From positions 7,656,743 through 7,720,742 of the forward strand of contig CAJINV010000002.1 in assembly GCA_905178155.1 (NCBI GenBank): 64,000 bases of DNA, in the 5' to 3' direction. This document shows, piece after piece, positions 45,822-56,332 of this stretch. The stretch's first letter is position 1, and every line of letters begins with the position of its first letter. Below the pieces are notes generated by a model. The model had not been told where the DNA came from and ran no database searches. It worked only from the letters and a program-made list of their open reading frames with translations. The position numbers and the translations under genes are program-made. This DNA is from Amoebophrya sp. A120 (Eukaryota > Sar > Dinophyceae > Syndiniales > Amoebophryaceae).

Positions 45822-48266
45822 CTACGCCAGTATAGTACTATTGATGTGCTTCGATTCAATCCCCCCCGAGACCACGACGTTGCGCTCGCTTAGGATCCGC
45901 TCCAGCTGCTGCTCCACGCGGTCGAAGCGGGCAAGCAATTTTTCCAGATCCGACGGCGAAATCTTCACTGCCTCGTGTTTGTTCCGGCTTACCACTTCCT
46001 CGGCGAGGTCCTTCGCGTTGGGTATCTTCTTCTCGTGCTCCTGCACCAAGCGCTCGTGCAGCGACTCCGCCTGCTTCTTGAACTCCTCGCTGCGCAGGTA
46101 GTGATGGTGCTTGTGCACCTGCTCCTGCAGGTACTCGGCCCGCTCCTTGTGGATGTGCAGCTCGTGCTCGTGCACATTCTCCTGCTTTTCCAGCACCAGC
46201 TCCACCGTTTCCACCAGAAACGAGTGCAGTTCTTGCTCTTTCTGCTTCAGCAACTTGAGCAAAATGGCGAGCTCTGTGTCGGACTCCTGCTTTTCGGTGT
46301 ACAGACGCTCCAAAGCGTCGACCAATTCCTTTTGAAACTCCTCCTGGTAGTTAAGCTGTTGCAGGCTGAATCGCTGCATGATCTCGTCCTTGGCCACCTG
46401 CTCGCGCTGGTAGGACTGCTTGTGCAGCAGAGCCACCTCAGCGTGGTCCTGCTTTTCCAAATAGCACTTGGTGAGCAGCAAATAGTGTTCGAGCAGCATC
46501 CGCGCCGCGATCCCGGTTTCGGTGTCAGCCTGCAGCACAAAAGGCAGGATGTCTTCTACAACTGACTTCGCCAGCCGCTCGTCCGCGGCCTTCAGCAGTG
46601 CCAAGTCCGCAAGCAGCGCGAGCGGAATCTCTGCTTCTCCGAATAAATGCAGCGGTGGCGCGCCGGTGCTATTGTAGAACGAGCCGGGTGCCGGAGCTGC
46701 GATCGTGGAAGATACGGCTGGTGCGACTCCGCCCCCAGTGGATACTGGACCTGAAGATGATACATTTGCGGTCGTAGTTCAGTCTGTAAACACGCTCATC
46801 CTCGTTCTCCTTCTCTTTCATATTCGTCGGTTCCAAAAAAGTACATTAAACACATGCAAATAGATCAATCACAATGACCTTGTCCAGCAACAGGAACGTC
46901 GCACTGGTGGAGACAAGTCAGTCGCTAGCCGTAGTCTGTCTTTCCAAAAAATTTCTAGGCGTAGTCAAGTCTTTTGTCTGCACACGGACCGTATAACATT
47001 CTCATTGATCGGTGAAAGTGCGCTCGATGCTTCTACGTCTTCTATCTAGGCCTACAACGATTGATCAATTAGCCCTAGTGGAGTACCTCCATGATGGTAA
47101 TTTTCCTCCCCCGCGCCACTAGCAACGCCGGCATCGTGGTCGCTGTAGAAAAGTTGCAGTCCCGTCGACGAGGACCCGACATGCGCCGTCCGTTCGTGTT
47201 CAGGTATCATCACGTTGCTCTCTGCGCCACTTCTGCCTCCCCTTTCGCCGCGCAGATGGTAACCCAAGTCCTCTCTGCGCCCCAGAATGCGGTCGATGCT
47301 GCGGCGGGTGTCTCGATCCAGAATATCGTCCTCCTCGAAATCCTCTTCGGCGGACGAGGAACCGGAGGTAGAGTAGTCGGCGTCCTCCCCGTCGTCGGAT
47401 GAAAGCAAGTCCGCATCGCTGTCGTCGCCGCCCTCTACTTTCAACAGAAAATCACTGCCTTCCGCCGCCTCGCCCTCCGCGGTAACTGGTTGATGTTGAT
47501 ATTGCTCTTGCTGGCTTCCCACCTGCTTAGGAACCCAGTACATTTTCTTGCGATTCTTGTTGCGCCGCCGCCTTCGCCGCCCGCCCGCCCCGCTTCGCGG
47601 GGTACTGCTTGTGGACTCTGCGCCAGAGGAAAGAGCGTCGGAGGACAAGAGATCCTCGCCCTCCTCGTGGTCCCCCGAGCCAGCAAGTTGGTCGGTATTT
47701 TCGCCACGAGAGCCCACTCGCTTCCCCTCTAAAGCGGCCATCGCGGCTTGGCGCCTCGCGTTCGCAGCCTTCCTTCGCTTCCGCCCAGGTCGCCCGCGCG
47801 AACGCTGCGGTGTCATTGTCCCTTCGAGGGGCTTTGCGGTGGAGGAAAAGTCGCCTTGTTGGCCTGACATCGCTGCACTTCGACCGGTGCGTTCGGCGGC
47901 TGAGGACCTGCGGTGCGGAGCAGAAAGCGCTCGACCACTGCCCCCCGCAACAAGGTGGCGAGAAGATCGGGCTACGTTCTGTTCCGCCGCTTGCAAACTT
48001 TCGGCCAGCCGCGATTCGATGGTGTCTAGGCTCATTTGCTGCGTGACGAAGTCCAACGCCTCTGGCGTGAGGTGCTCCAGCCACCGGAGCGTGACCGCGT
48101 GCTCCTGCCCCGCCAGCTTCGCCAGGATGCCCTTGTGCCGCGCCTGCTGCTCGCACAGCACCAGAAACTCCCGCCGCCGGTTGGTGACCAACTGCTGGTG
48201 GTTGCGAATCTCCTCGCCCTGCTGCCGCAACTGCTGCAGCCCATCTTGCACGAAGTCAATACCCAT
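45822..48266 (-). CDS. Coiled-coil protein, about 702 residues
   Basis: Exons 48266-47087 and 46750-45822 are joined in phase 1 (GTACTC donor, TTCAG acceptor, 336-bp intron). The N-terminal part is helical (VQDGLQQLRQQGEEIRNHQQ, then HLTPEALDFVTQQMSLDTIE), followed by an Arg/Ser/Gly/Asp-rich linker. Exon 2 encodes a folded-looking alpha-helical region (LALLADLALLKAADERLAKS) and a long coiled coil rich in Glu/Gln/His/Lys (YLQEQVHKHHHYLRSEEFKK). There is no membrane segment and I recognise no family. Two further probable exons lie just upstream: about 48645-48580 (reading NDILSDLPPDPKRESELSLQ before a GTATGA) and about 48503-48352 (ending RNSHRSDDL before GTAAGA). The true start may therefore be beyond 48266. 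The TAG at 45822 sits in GCGTAG and could be a GTA donor leading into the neighbouring charged protein. Confidence 0.6.
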
Positions 48267-48649
48267 GGTTTTTTAGACGCTGTTCCTTCAGCCGCCAGCG
48301 GCCTTTTCCGCAAAAAATTGTAGAGACCTACTTGTTTCTTACGAGATCGTCGGAGCGGTGGCTGTTTCGCTGGTGAATCCAAGCCTCCGCACCTTCCGCT
48401 TCCTTTTCGGTTTCGTACAAGGTGGCCTTGCTGTCGTTCCTTTCCGCCGGCCTTAGTGCTAGTTCAACACCCCAACGGCTCCTGGCGAGGGGTACTCCAG
48501 TCCGGAAGAAACCTATCACTTCTGTGTACCACGCAAGGAAAGTGAAAGTGTTACGCAAACGCGATCATACTTGTAGAGACAACTCAGATTCCCGCTTCGG
48601 GTCCGGGGGCAGATCGCTGAGTATGTCATTTGAAATTGAAAATCTTAGC

Positions 48650-49831
48650 AGCTTACGGCTGAGACGAAACTAGAACTGCGCGCTCCGCTTTGATTGAATC
48701 GTAGTACAATTGAATTGTAGAAGACTATAAGGACAAAGCTCTTCTACTTCAAAAAAGGGGAGGAGTGTTTCAAATTGAAATTGCGCTAAAAGTGGATCTG
48801 CAACTGCAAACAAAGTCGGTCAGTAGCGCACGAAAATTAACTGTTGATTGGCATGGATTTGGATGGGGCCCGTCATCTTCGAAGTTCAATAAAAACGTTT
48901 GTACATGTAATTAGATATCAGGTAGCTGTAAAAACTGATTGGTTTGTAGTTGTGCAACACGACATTTGGAAGAGTTCAGAGTTCCAGTCAGCAACCCGTT
49001 GCCATGGTCAAGAGCAGATCACCACTCCCCGTGCACAAGTAGAGCGCTGCTTTCAAACTCAGCCCGTTGCTCGCAACTGATTGTGTGCGAGTTCCTGTCT
49101 AAGGTATGCAGCTAATCCTAATTGCTCTATCGCACGAAAAATTTGTAGAACGGCACGAAAGAGGATAATAACTCGAACGTGGGAAACTGTCACCGAGGAC
49201 GTCGCGCTTCCTTCATCTAGTACGAAGATCGTGCACGATACCAACAACGATGACGAGAAGTAAATTCAAGCACGGACGAAAAGTCACGAAACGTCGAACG
49301 AAACAAAACTGGACGAGAACAAAGAGCCACTTCTTTCTTGCAGCCCGAAGAAAGGTCAGTGAACCACGAAACGCAGGTGGAAGAGGAGACGCTACACACA
49401 GTCTGTGGTTGCAGCAGGAATTACAGCTACAAAATCGAAATTGATATTGCACTTCAAATTTCTGAGGGAATTCGATCGACGTTTTTGAAACGCGGCCGCT
49501 TGGAAGTCGGAATCACAAAGCTGTCTTAGTCTTTGACCTGAAAGAATGTATGATCCCTGTGAAGCAAGAGAATGTAGATGTACAACTACAATCTGCCAAC
49601 ATAAACATTTGGATTCGCCTGTCAACGTACTTTGTCGTGTGCAGCTCTCCTGCGCAACGGTGAATTACTTCTCGTTTGCACACTCGGTCCCAGCGTCATG
49701 ATACTGCTTTGGCTCTCTGGAGAGCCCCATACTCAGGTAGTGTACCTGATTGAATTTTGTTTTTTCACCAGTCAGTGCTTCTATTTAATCTGGATTGTCG
49801 TTCCTTCATCTGTTTTAGTCAGGCGAACTCT
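48650..49831. other. Spacer, no gene recognised
   Basis: About 1.2 kb of low-GC DNA between the coiled-coil gene and the introner-bearing gene. Short frames only; none has splice partners or motifs I can support. Confidence 0.5.
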
Positions 49832-52159
49832 TCAAAAAATCGACACGATCTCACCGATCCGTGCCTCTCTTGGTGTTCTGCGGGGGTACACGCGAAGTTT
49901 CTTCGGCGCGCCGATGACAGCCGGCGTGGTGCGAAAATAATGCTTCCCCAAAATCGGCGGCTTGTAACACATGCACGCGTAGAGGCCCACCAGGATCCAC
50001 CTGTTGGGTTACAGTTTCAGTATTTCTATTTGCTTGCATATGCTACAACTCGATTGGTCGTTAAAGAAGACGAACTGCAAGTACTTTTCATCAAATCAAT
50101 TACAATTTAGAAATACGCTCCAAAGACGACGCCGAGCGCCCAGCTGACATAGCTCTTCAATGTACACCCCTCGTAGTTGCAGATGATACAGGGCCCGCAG
50201 AATAGTGCAGTGCAGTTGCACTGTGGAATCGGCCTCGTCTTTTCGCTATCAACTGTAAAAATGTCTGGGTCTGGAAGATTCTGACACTTGTCATGCACGT
50301 TTTGCATGAGCCACGATGTCTGTGATGCATACCCTAGCAATACAGATTTTTTGAAAGCTTCTTGATGCGTATTCCCAATGACAAATGCCTTCTCAGCGTA
50401 GCAAAAATTGCATTTCCTTTGGTACTCGTGCAATACAGATTTTTTTGGAATCCAAATGCAGCATCACAAGTTGCAATCTTCCAGACCCAGACATTTTTAC
50501 GTTTGATATTCGCAGCCCCAAAATCCAAACTCCGTGTCGTCGTTCCGACACAAAATCGGTCGCTCCAGTTTTATCAAGTGTAAAAGTGTCTGGGTCTGGA
50601 AGAGTGCATGTTTGTCATGCTTGTCTGGCATGACTCTCAAATCTGTCATGCACGTTACCCAAGAGCGCCATTTTTCTGTCATGTAGAAACGCAGTTTGTC
50701 ATGCAGAATAGGCAACATCTAGAAGCTCAGAAACTTGTCATGCTGAGCGAGCACTTGTGGCCTCCTCATGATACGCCACCCAGCATCACAAGTTTCCAGA
50801 CCCAGACATTTTTACAGTTGATAAGTTTCGCAGCCGCCTGATTTTCCGCTTCCAGGTCTGCGGGCGACTTCGCGTCCTCGTCTTCGTCCTCTCTGTCGAA
50901 GCACCAGAAAAGCGACTCTTCTTCTGGGGCTGGGTCCGTTGTGGAGCTATGGCGTGCAAAAGTAGCATTAGCGACACCGTTGCTTCCAATGTTAATGCAG
51001 TATCCTTGATGAAAGATCTCACAATATTTTATGGCTATGTATACAACTTTGGTTACCAGATTATGCCTTTACACAACTTCTTCTCCTCGTTTACAGTAGA
51101 TTTGACATCACGATCACGACTTCGTAGCATTTTATTATCAGCTGCTGATGTCATTTGCACCTCGTACTACCCGAAATTGAACATCTCCCGGCGCCCGACG
51201 ACAGCGCGCGTGGTCGCCCGCAGCTTCGTAGTACTATCGTCCCGCGGCTCCGCTCCGGGGTCGCAGCCTTCGACCCTGCTCCCCGGGTCCATCTTCTTTG
51301 GCGGCGGTGGCTGCCCGATATCAGTAGCCTCTCCTGCACCACGAGACCACAGCCGTTCATCCTCGTTTCCCTTGTTGCCCGCCCCGGAATAAATACCGCT
51401 TCTCCTTCGTCCCGCTTGCGCTGCAAAACTGGACTCGGTATCAAGGGCCTTGCCGTTCTTGCCCCCCGGCGCTCCGCTCTGCGTGCCCCCCGACGAGGGT
51501 CCTCTAGAGGATCTACTTTTGGAGGCGGAGGTGATGACTTCCTTCACCTTTTTCTCTTCCTGGTTCTGGCCGCGTCTGATTTCCCCCAGCTGTAATCCTG
51601 GAACAACCGTCCCTGTCGTTCCGGCTGCTGCAGTGCCGTTTTTCCGTACCTCGTCCGCGACGTCCTCTCTTGGCGTCCTCGGCCCCGCAACATCAGACGG
51701 CGTAGCAGCTGCAACATCGTCGGGAAATTGGAAATCCATCTGCAGCGGTTTACTTGTCCTACTCTTCAGCACGGCTTGCGAGGACTCGTTATCAAATGGG
51801 TCCGGGTCCTGCCCGGCTTCCACCACGACCGGCCGACTCTGTTGTTGCACCTGTCGTTCCCCTTCCGGGCGAGGCGCGCCGCGCGCTCTCGCCGCTTCGC
51901 CCCGTGCGACGTCCCCCGGGAATGCGAACATGGAGGTGTTATTCACAGTCTGTGCCGACGAATTCTCCGTGCTTTCTTCCGGTGGTGCTTCATCCGGAAA
52001 AGAAAATACCGGCGGTGTCGTCGTGGACTGTTGGCCAACTGGTCGTGCCCGGGTCTGCTCGTCCCGAGGTACTACTCCTAACCTTGCGGTAGAGGAGGAA
52101 GAGGAATTGCCACTTTCCTCGCCCGGAAACCGGAATTTTTCGCCTTTCCCACTCGTCAT
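49832..52159 (-). CDS. Membrane protein with Cys-rich C-terminus, interrupted by two introners
   Basis: Five exons: 52159-51171, 50946-50824, 50566-50509, 50241-50117 and 50000-49832. They give 487 residues with consistent phases (2, 2, 0, 2). The first and last introns are GTA...AG. The two central ones are TIR elements plus one 5-bp duplication copy, without GT-AG. The first exon is disordered, with short repeated FxFPD/FxFPG-like elements (VFSFPDEAP, MFAFPGDVA, DFQFPDDVA). The second is acidic (DREDEDEDAKSP). Removing the elements gives a continuous Cys-rich stretch: AAAKLERPILCRNDD, then FWGCEKTRPIPQCNCTALF, then CGPCIICNYEGC. A transmembrane helix (SWALGVVFGAWILVGLYACM) and a basic tail ending EIVSIF follow. 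The CxC...CGPCxxC layout suggests metal binding or disulphides at a membrane; I recognise no family. The start is an ATG. Confidence 0.72.
50247..50508 (-). mobile_element. Introner element 1 (TIR element acting as intron)
   Basis: A 262-bp element with terminal inverted repeats of about 34 bp starting TATCAA and containing GTAAAAATGTCTGGGTCTGG; the two ends differ at two positions. It is flanked by the 5-bp direct repeat TTCGC (50242-50246 and 50509-50513). Removing the element and one repeat joins GGCTGC-GAA to AAGACG in frame. The interior has TTGTCATGC / GCATGA palindromes and no coding capacity, so the element is non-autonomous. Confidence 0.85.
50572..50823 (-). mobile_element. Introner element 2 (TIR element acting as intron)
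   Basis: A 252-bp element with the same TIR family (TATCAA, then TGTCTGGGTCTGGAA) and several internal CTTGTCATGC repeats. The direct repeat AGTTT flanks it (50567-50571 and 50824-50828). Excision with one repeat copy joins GCTGCGAAACT to GGAGCGACC in frame. It lies only 63 bp from element 1, so the exon between them is 58 nt long. Confidence 0.85.
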
Positions 52160-53245
52160 CCTCGGGTGTCTCTGTTATTTCTCTCGTCGCGCTCAACCAG
52201 ATTATTTCACACCCAACCAATGCGTTCCTCGCCTCTGCATTTAAGATTTCTACTTTGTTTTGCATAGGCATACATATCATAAAGTAGTGCTCAGGATCGC
52301 AACCTGCCCCTTTGCGTGCTTGTAGTTTGCTGGTGTCAACCTTGAACTTGATCTGCGCTGACGCTTGTCGCTACAATTCATTGTGTCTGACGGAAACGAA
52401 ACAAAGAAAGGAGGACAAAATCAGCGTACCAAATGCGAATACGATAGAATAATTGGCGTCAGTTTTTTGAAGCGGATAAGCCTGCTACTTTATTTTGTTT
52501 TTGTTTTTCCCCCACTATGATTCCTCACCCCCCAGTTCCAGTTCCTTGAAGATGTACTACCCTACTGAATGCTACTACTTCGATTTTGGCTTCAACTCTC
52601 GTACGCTTTTCGCTCTCTACAATGTAGACCGATATCAAGCGACTTCCGAAACAACTTGATGAACGACAATAGCGGTGCAAGAACAAATCGCACTGCCCCC
52701 GCAAGAGAAAAGAGTTTTCTACCAAGACGGGTAGGCAGTGTATTGACAACGGAAACTACGGTGATCCCGCAAACGTCAGACGGCGGGCCAAAATCAAACC
52801 TTCGACCCAGAAGACCGAGGTAAAGTCGTTCTTCATGATTTAATCCTTCTGGTTGTGCAATGATTATATCTCGTCCTCAAGCTCGACAATCAGTATCAAA
52901 TTTGTACACGGCAGGTCGAACAACAAATTTGTTCGGGTATTTTTATCTTAGGAGGAGGATATTTTCAGGTGGAGGAGCATTCCCATTCGCAGGATCCGTA
53001 CCACGAACAATTGTAAACAGTACAACGCACCATGACTACAAGTTTTAGTCCACCTCCACTGGAACTTCTTCATGCACTTTCTATCCTACTAATACGCGAT
53101 AGAAAAAAGCTTGAAGAAAGAATAAAAGCAAACGAGGATATCGATGTTGTTGCTCCGGTCGCGGCACCGTCGTTGTTCGGGAGAACGCTGAAGGACGACT
53201 GCTATCCGCTGTAGTAGCACCACCCAGATGGATCACTATCCTATA
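52160..53245. other. Spacer, no gene recognised
   Basis: About 1.1 kb upstream of the introner-bearing gene. There are open frames on the plus strand (about 52569-52823) but no codon signature, domain or splice context. Confidence 0.45.
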
Positions 53246-53473
53246 TCATAATCCGAGTTCTCGAAATATATCCTGCAAAGTGCGACAGCGCTCCATCAGT
53301 GAAATGGTGTGATGAAAGGTACAAGTAGTACCTCTAGGGTTGCAAACAGTTCTGTTCAATGTGCTCATCGCTTCCATAAAATAGCCTTTGATGTGCATAT
53401 CACGTGGCGCAAAAAAGAAAGCCGCCTCATTCGTCGCGTGTAGCCTTACGATTCCCAGCGCGCGCGCCTGCAC
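53246..53473 (-). CDS. Candidate exon or small gene, unknown
   Basis: An open frame of 75 codons ending in LQDIFRELGL with a natural-looking composition (NEAAFFFAPRDMHIKGYFME, then SLMERCRTLQDIFRELGL). It has no confident ATG at its start: the open frame begins at a non-ATG codon just after a possible acceptor (CCGTGCAG). It may be the last exon of a gene whose earlier part is not identified. No domain recognised. Confidence 0.25.
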   Translation of the reverse strand: MQARALGIVRLHATNEAAFFFAPRDMHIKGYFMEAMSTLNRTVCNPRGTTCTFHHTISLMERCRTLQDIFRELGL

Positions 53474-53711
53474 GGCAGTAGAATCCGAAGGAGGCTACGT
53501 ACTGTAGTCCTCGACTAAAGCTTTTGCTTCAAATGGGCGATGATGATCCTGATCCTGATCTTCTAGCGGTGAATGATATTGAGTCGGGGCGAGCTCAGCA
53601 TTACAGCAAGAAAGTAACACAGCTACGTGGGTAGTAGTGTATGATGGAGGTCTGCGAAACAGGAGTGGAAAAAGTGCGAAACAAGAAAATGGGAGACTAT
53701 TTTACGTACGG

Positions 53712-53936
53712 CTACACTGCCCGCAAGCACGCTTTTTGCATCAAGAACGAGTCCCGAAACTTGTAGAAGTCGTCGTAGGGCCGCTTGTGTTTGCGATCCC
53801 GGTTGCGCTTCTTCCGGCTTTTCCAAAAAAAATCGGCACGGTTGGTGGTTGTGAAAAGTGCGTCGCCGGCAAATGTCGGTATTTCGTTCTGCTTCAGCTC
53901 CCGACATATGTACGGCTTACCACCTGAAGTTTTCAT
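53712..53936 (-). CDS. Small basic protein, 74 residues, unknown
   Basis: ATG to TAG on the minus strand with GC-rich third positions in its second half, typical of the confident genes here. It reads FTTTNRADFFWKSRKKRNRD, then KHKRPYDDFYKFRDSF, ending QKACLRAV. The aromatic and basic composition looks like a small folded protein rather than chance. A possible acceptor (ACTTCAG) near its beginning means it could be a terminal exon instead. No family recognised. Confidence 0.4.
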   Translation of the reverse strand: MKTSGGKPYICRELKQNEIPTFAGDALFTTTNRADFFWKSRKKRNRDRKHKRPYDDFYKFRDSFLMQKACLRAV

Positions 53937-54643
53937 TTTGTTCGATGTGCACCTTGCATCATCATAATTTTCAATAAAACCTCGACGACGACGACAAGCA
54001 GAACAGAACTACAGGAAAAGATAACGAAAGTCTTCATCGGAAACGCCTGTCCTCGATAAAGCGAATCAGACCGAGCTACCATGTGCCAGCTGTTGCTTGG
54101 GGAAGAATTCCGTCGTGTTACCGGCTGTGTTCGCTAGCACCTCTACTGTTACCTTTGTTTTTCGGTTTGCAAGTTTCTGTAAGTACGACTAGACCCACCG
54201 CAATCGATAATCCGCAAATGGAACTGCGTCTGTCTGTGGATTCGCTTTGCTTTTACTTCTAATTTGTGTGCTGCAATGACTTGCATTGCTCCCACATAGC
54301 AAATGCTTCAATGTAAGTTCAAGTTGTATTATCGCTTCCAACATTACCGAAAAAAACACGATCTTACCGCCCTCTTTCCGATTCCCATGCTAGATCGGTT
54401 TATTCTGGCGAGCCGTTCTTCCTGCACTGCCAGAGCTCGGTCCACGCGGTCCAGACGCAGGGTTGCCCGGGGATCTTCATCCGCTATCCCGGGTATACTC
54501 ATCGGCGGAACGGTGCAGACGCCGGCGCGCTGTGTGGTTGTGGGAATCTTTTTTGAGGGGTTCTTGAGTTGCGCCCGCATTCAAAATTCTGAAGTTGCAC
54601 AGCTCACACATGAGATCAACATGTACTATTTCCAACTTCTTAC

Positions 54644-54769
54644 CGTCGCGGTCCCTGATTGTAGCTCATTCTTTATTCTCCGCGGCGCTTTAGCGGTGCT
54701 GGAAGACGCGACTTCCGCGGCTCCTGGTGGCACCAGAGCGGGCAGAGAAACGGAACGCTCCGCGGGCAT
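54644..54769 (-). CDS. Candidate first exon, unknown protein
   Basis: ATG followed by 42 codons (MPAERSVSLPALVPPGAAEV, then STAKAPRRIKNELQSGTAT), ending exactly at a GTAAGA donor in phase 0. The downstream exon is not resolved: an AG at 54593 opens frames that end after about 30-40 codons. Only the donor and composition support it. Confidence 0.3.
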
Positions 54770-54820
54770 ACTTTCGCGATGCTTTTCGTATTTGGTAGCT
54801 GTACCTTATGAACGAATCTA

Positions 54821-55459
54821 ATGTGGAATTCTCCAGATACGTGTCTTTCGGGCCTGTTTGCGATCCTCGCTACTACACCCCGATCTGCCAGTAACCTAAT
54901 CTATCATGAGAACCAACACTCGCTTCAGGTCCGATCTGCTTACCCCGAGGCACTCGCCCAACATGTGTATGAATCGTACGTACCACTCTCCGAGACGACA
55001 AAACTAACGAAGAAGACAATGAAGGTGAGGACACTACCGACCATACGATATACGACGCCTGTCGATCACCCTGTTACGAGAGAAGACCCCGAACAGCAAC
55101 AGACTGCCTTCGATCTGATACGAAATAAATCTTCGAAATGCCACCATGCCTGTCTCCATCGATCGATGCTTAACTTTGATATGACCCCAAGAAGAAACGC
55201 ACTACTTCGACGAAGAGCTCCAACCACGGCATCATCAAGTTTTCACGGGATCCCTGAATTAGTGAATCACTACGACCACCGACCAATGAGTTACAGATGC
55301 GCGCGTACGCACCGACCAGTCGGATACGCGCGCGCGGACTTTTCTTCTACAGGCGAAATAGCGACACTGATGCTTGACTATTTGAAAAAAGAACACACGT
55401 GGCTCTGGCGCTGCCTCGTTTGCCTCCGGATCTGTTCGTGGCGTGTGCGTGCCAGTTAA
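54821..55459 (+). CDS. Possible plus-strand frame of 212 codons, unsupported function
   Basis: The longest open frame in the sparse region, on the strand opposite to all confident genes. ATG to TAA; the composition is mixed (LPTIRYTTPVDHPVTREDPE, then PELVNHYDHRPMSYRCARTH) with no domain, signal peptide or splice evidence. It may be chance. It is listed because it would be the only plus-strand gene here. Confidence 0.15.
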   Translation: MWNSPDTCLSGLFAILATTPRSASNLIYHENQHSLQVRSAYPEALAQHVYESYVPLSETTKLTKKTMKVRTLPTIRYTTPVDHPVTREDPEQQQTAFDLIRNKSSKCHHACLHRSMLNFDMTPRRNALLRRRAPTTASSSFHGIPELVNHYDHRPMSYRCARTHRPVGYARADFSSTGEIATLMLDYLKKEHTWLWRCLVCLRICSWRVRAS

Positions 55460-56332
55460 TCTTTTGATTGCTCTTGTTTGATTTATTTCAGATGATGTTT
55501 ACGCTTTAATTGATTTTGGTGGTCCTTTAAGCAATCATTCTACGTATAATGCGCCCTCGAAAAGTTGTGGTGAAATACATACTGTGCTACTTGAGCGCTG
55601 TAGTAGCTACAGACAGCTCTTACTACGCTCTTTTTGATGGCGCGTACCAATCCTTCGTGCAACATCAGCAGTTTTTTGGTAGATAGGAAGTATACAGTTG
55701 AAAAGTTTACAGCGTCCCTTCAGTGATGTCGATGTTCATTTTCAGTGTGTGAAACGTGACGTGTCTGAGTAGACACGCTAGAGGATCCGGTAGCGCAGGG
55801 CGAACGCACCAGTCCTCAAAACACCTAAGCGAACCTTCCAGACAAGAGGTGCGTCCTGGGCTGCAGTAATTTCCGGCCGTGCTCACTCTTGTCCGTCAGG
55901 TGGGTGTGCACGACTACAACGATACTCGTCTTCATGGGACATTCCAATATTCTAACTGCGATACGTATTCTCGTATTTTACCAAAAGAAGATTTTAGTGT
56001 GAAAATAGCTATAGTACATTCGATAAATCATACCTGAACAAAGCCAACATGATGACCCTACTTTGTGTTTTTCTCAATAGCAAAATACGACTCAGAACTT
56101 CTCTGTGCGTCATTCCACCAATTGGCTGGTCATATCAAGTACAGTGCGACTGCGGCAGCTCCAGCTTACGAAGCAACTGGAGATGACAGCACAACGAGAC
56201 GGAAGCAGTACAACGGCCTGCTTGTTCCTCATCTTCCACCTGTCCTCCGGCGGCCGAACCCGAATCGACCTCGACGTTCCTGCAATAATACAGCGCGTTT
56301 GTTGTCTATTGGTTTTCTGCACGACCCGCTTC
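55460..56332. other. Spacer downstream of the eEF2-like gene
   Basis: About 870 bp that should hold the 3' untranslated region and terminator of the eEF2-like gene. No further gene or repeat recognised. Confidence 0.5.

Noticed and set aside
54303-54821. 172-codon plus-strand frame
   Set aside because: It runs antisense to a better supported minus-strand candidate exon with a GTAAGA donor and has no recognisable feature.
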